From JARRRL01 sp037380725 (GTDB lineage: Bacteria; Pseudomonadota; Gammaproteobacteria; Pseudomonadales; JANQJO01): DNA of 5,061 nt. The stretch is taken from positions 1 to 5,061 of the forward strand of contig JARRRL010000186.1 of the NCBI GenBank assembly GCA_037380725.1, in the 5' to 3' direction. Below are positions 4,927-5,061 of this stretch, piece by piece. The position numbers and the translations under genes were made by a program. The notes beneath the pieces were generated by a model that worked only from the letters and a program-made list of their open reading frames with translations, had not been told where the DNA came from and made no database searches. Within the stretch, counting starts at the first letter, position 1; every line of letters begins with the position of its first letter.

Positions 4927-5061
4927 CTATTCGGCAGCGAGCGAATTGATGTTGACGACGTTGCTTTCGTCCTTCTTGCTCTTGCCTTCCCGGTCATTTT
5001 AGCTTTCTCGTCTGAAGATGGTTCACAACAATGATCACGGGAAGCGCCCTCAGAGTGAAGA
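4927..5061 (-). CDS. C-terminal fragment of an unidentified gene, with a frame break
   Basis: On the minus strand a Lys/Asp/Ser-rich tail of 23 residues, ending GKSKKDESNVVNINSLAAE, stops at TAG 4929-4927 just before a good terminator. Endings such as SLAAE are common in alphaproteobacterial proteins. Reading upstream, this frame meets TAA at 5001-4999, inside a run of four A on the coding strand (4997-5000). The other two frames continue to the edge. One gives a hydrophobic FTLRALPVIIVVNHLQTRKL, the other a charged segment ending SSDEKAK. Joining either to the tail needs one base lost or gained in the A run. This is therefore a frameshifted gene, a sequencing error in the homopolymer, or a second joint. 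I do not recognise the protein. Confidence 0.4.

Noticed and set aside
5018..5061. Plus-strand ATG at 5018 opening a frame to the right edge
   Set aside because: Only 14 codons, no properly spaced ribosome binding site, and it lies opposite the probable right-edge gene.
1..5061. CRISPR arrays, tRNA or rRNA genes, transposase or integrase genes, toxin-antitoxin pairs
   Set aside because: No spaced repeats, cloverleaf, rRNA-like stretch, transposase motifs or terminal inverted repeats were seen; the only tandem array (2971-3009) lacks spacers.

Overview
The window looks like a mosaic of two proteobacterial backgrounds. Positions 1 to about 3400 are moderately AT-rich and gene-poor. They carry a secreted calcium-site repeat protein, a small putative membrane protein, a decayed acyl-CoA-binding protein gene and an unrecognised ORF; the content suggests a gammaproteobacterium, but this is a weak inference. 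From about 3430 to the right end, G+C rises and the genes read like those of a Rhizobiales-type alphaproteobacterium: the urease GTPase UreG, a Crp/Fnr-family regulator of the DNR/NnrR kind, and the tail of an unidentified gene. By hand count, G+C is 29 of 60 at 3121-3180 and 38 of 60 at 3421-3480. The change falls at the 5' end of ureG, where an unrelated ORF runs into ureG out of frame. It may be a real recombination joint or an assembly chimera, and the sequence alone cannot decide.

Layout, left half. 1-449 is mostly non-coding leader. 450-2234 (+) encodes a 594-residue exported protein with seven Asp-rich FG-GAP/VCBS-type repeats and a DUF5666-like C-terminal domain, ended by a very good intrinsic terminator (2261-2291). 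2328-2624 (-) is a convergent 98-residue ORF with one likely membrane helix. 2734-2985 (+) is an acyl-CoA-binding protein pseudogene, with one unbroken frame but a lost start and three internal stops; it runs into a 13-bp tandem repeat. 3024-3105 holds a direct repeat and a strong sigma-70-like promoter in front of an ORF starting at 3127.

Layout, right half. ureG (about 3428-4030, +) and the crp/fnr-type gene (4077-4763, -) converge on a hairpin that overlaps the ureG stop codon. The regulator's promoter region contains a perfect FNR box, TTGAT-N4-ATCAA, with a -10-like hexamer 22 bp beyond it. The regulator's recognition helix keeps the E-x-x-S-R residues that read such a box, so autoregulation or control by a paralogous oxygen/NO regulator is likely. 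Upstream of it a separate minus-strand gene enters from the right edge with its own terminator; its frame breaks at a run of four T (A on the coding strand).

No tRNA, rRNA, CRISPR array, transposase or intact mobile element was seen. The most informative items are the joint at ureG, the acyl-CoA-binding protein pseudogene and the FNR-box promoter.
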